Positions 63,855-64,000 of a DNA stretch of 64,000 nt are shown here, piece by piece; position 1 is the first letter of the stretch; each line of letters begins with the position of its first letter. The stretch spans positions 114,268-178,267 of the forward strand of contig CANNQP010000004.1 in NCBI GenBank assembly GCA_947507875.1, given 5' to 3'. Below the pieces are notes generated by a model. That model saw only the letters and a list, made by a program, of their open reading frames with translations. It was not told the origin of the DNA and made no database searches. Origin of the DNA: Verrucomicrobiaceae bacterium. GTDB lineage: Bacteria > Verrucomicrobiota > Verrucomicrobiia > Verrucomicrobiales > Verrucomicrobiaceae. Both the position numbers and the translations under genes were made by a program.

Positions 63855-64000
63855 ACGAGGAGGCTGGGAACCGTCTTGCTAGGCCACGGTCAACAGCCCG
63901 GAGAAAGTCACCTTTGGAAGGAGACTCGTCACAATTGGCCTTCTTGAAGAGACAACGCAGAGCCCATGAAAGCAAAGCCCACCTAAAGAATGTGTGTTGG
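63855..64000. other. Sequence at the right window edge
   Basis: This holds the upstream region of the DUF1549/1553 gene (transcribed leftward). No gene could be supported in the last 146 bases; a short minus-strand frame here is only the antisense-side extension across the gene's start. Confidence 0.4.

Overview
The window looks like chromosomal DNA from a member of the Verrucomicrobiota, probably near Verrucomicrobium/Prosthecobacter. This is inferred from gene content, not from a marker tree. Pointers are two large secreted proteins of the planctomycete/verrucomicrobial cytochrome type (PSCyt1-DUF1549-DUF1553), an iduronate-type sulfatase, a Tat-exported Gfo/Idh/MocA oxidoreductase, a DUF5069 protein, PQQ-type beta-propellers, and Gram-negative envelope genes (LpxL-type acyltransferase, ExbB/ExbD, lipoproteins). 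Genes are dense, intergenic gaps are short and GC is moderately high. I saw no rRNA or tRNA gene, CRISPR array, insertion sequence, integrase or phage gene.

Layout. 1-3023: a 5'-truncated O-antigen-ligase-like membrane protein and a SulP anion transporter. 3127-10482: a long co-directional run of sufT, a zinc-ribbon membrane protein, clpC, thiD, an S41-peptidase-like protein without its catalytic dyad, an IF-1-like OB-fold protein, ferritin and hemW; several pairs overlap at ATGA or TTGA. 10691-12831: an NlpC/P60-like secreted hydrolase, then nuoB-nuoC alone behind a perfect CRP-type inverted repeat. 12834-21747 (minus): a STAS-TM-Ig-OmpA fusion, a PSCyt1/DUF1553 protein, and an ExbB-ExbD-TonB-like-zinc ribbon-ATP-grasp-like operon. 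21896-25880: a pseudo-receiver protein, trpF, a nitroreductase, an RmlD-like reductase and an FAD amine-oxidase-like protein.

25946-36000 is mainly translation: a DapA-like aldolase, asnS, khpA, rpsP, a small basic protein, prfB (split by the programmed +1 frameshift), cysS and leuS, with a secreted rhodanese and a secreted HMA-like protein between. 36094-42117: a DUF485/ActP pair, a PQQ sugar dehydrogenase, a lipoprotein and an MgtE-type transporter. 42411-49645: an aldo/keto reductase, an orphan P-loop ATPase behind a very AT-rich patch, an MFS transporter, a lipoprotein, the sulfatase, a SanA-like protein and the MocA oxidoreductase. 49676-52881: DUF5069 and a compact cbb3 oxidase cluster (ccoS, fused ccoNO, and a 51-residue membrane protein). 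52999-57919: a GreA/B-like factor, an M42 peptidase, an LpxL-like acyltransferase, lipA, DUF3253, a flavin reductase and a TlpA-like thioredoxin. 58073-64000: zwf, a PQQ propeller and a second PSCyt1/DUF1553 protein.

Most genes are ordinary housekeeping or energy genes. The parts most worth a second look are the ExbBD-type operon whose ExbD lacks the usual membrane aspartate, the STAS-OmpA fusion, the inactive S41 homologue between thiD and an IF-1-like gene, and the isolated nuoBC pair with its CRP-type site. Start codons were chosen by eye from family alignments and spacing; Shine-Dalgarno sequences are weak or absent at many genes, so several starts are uncertain.
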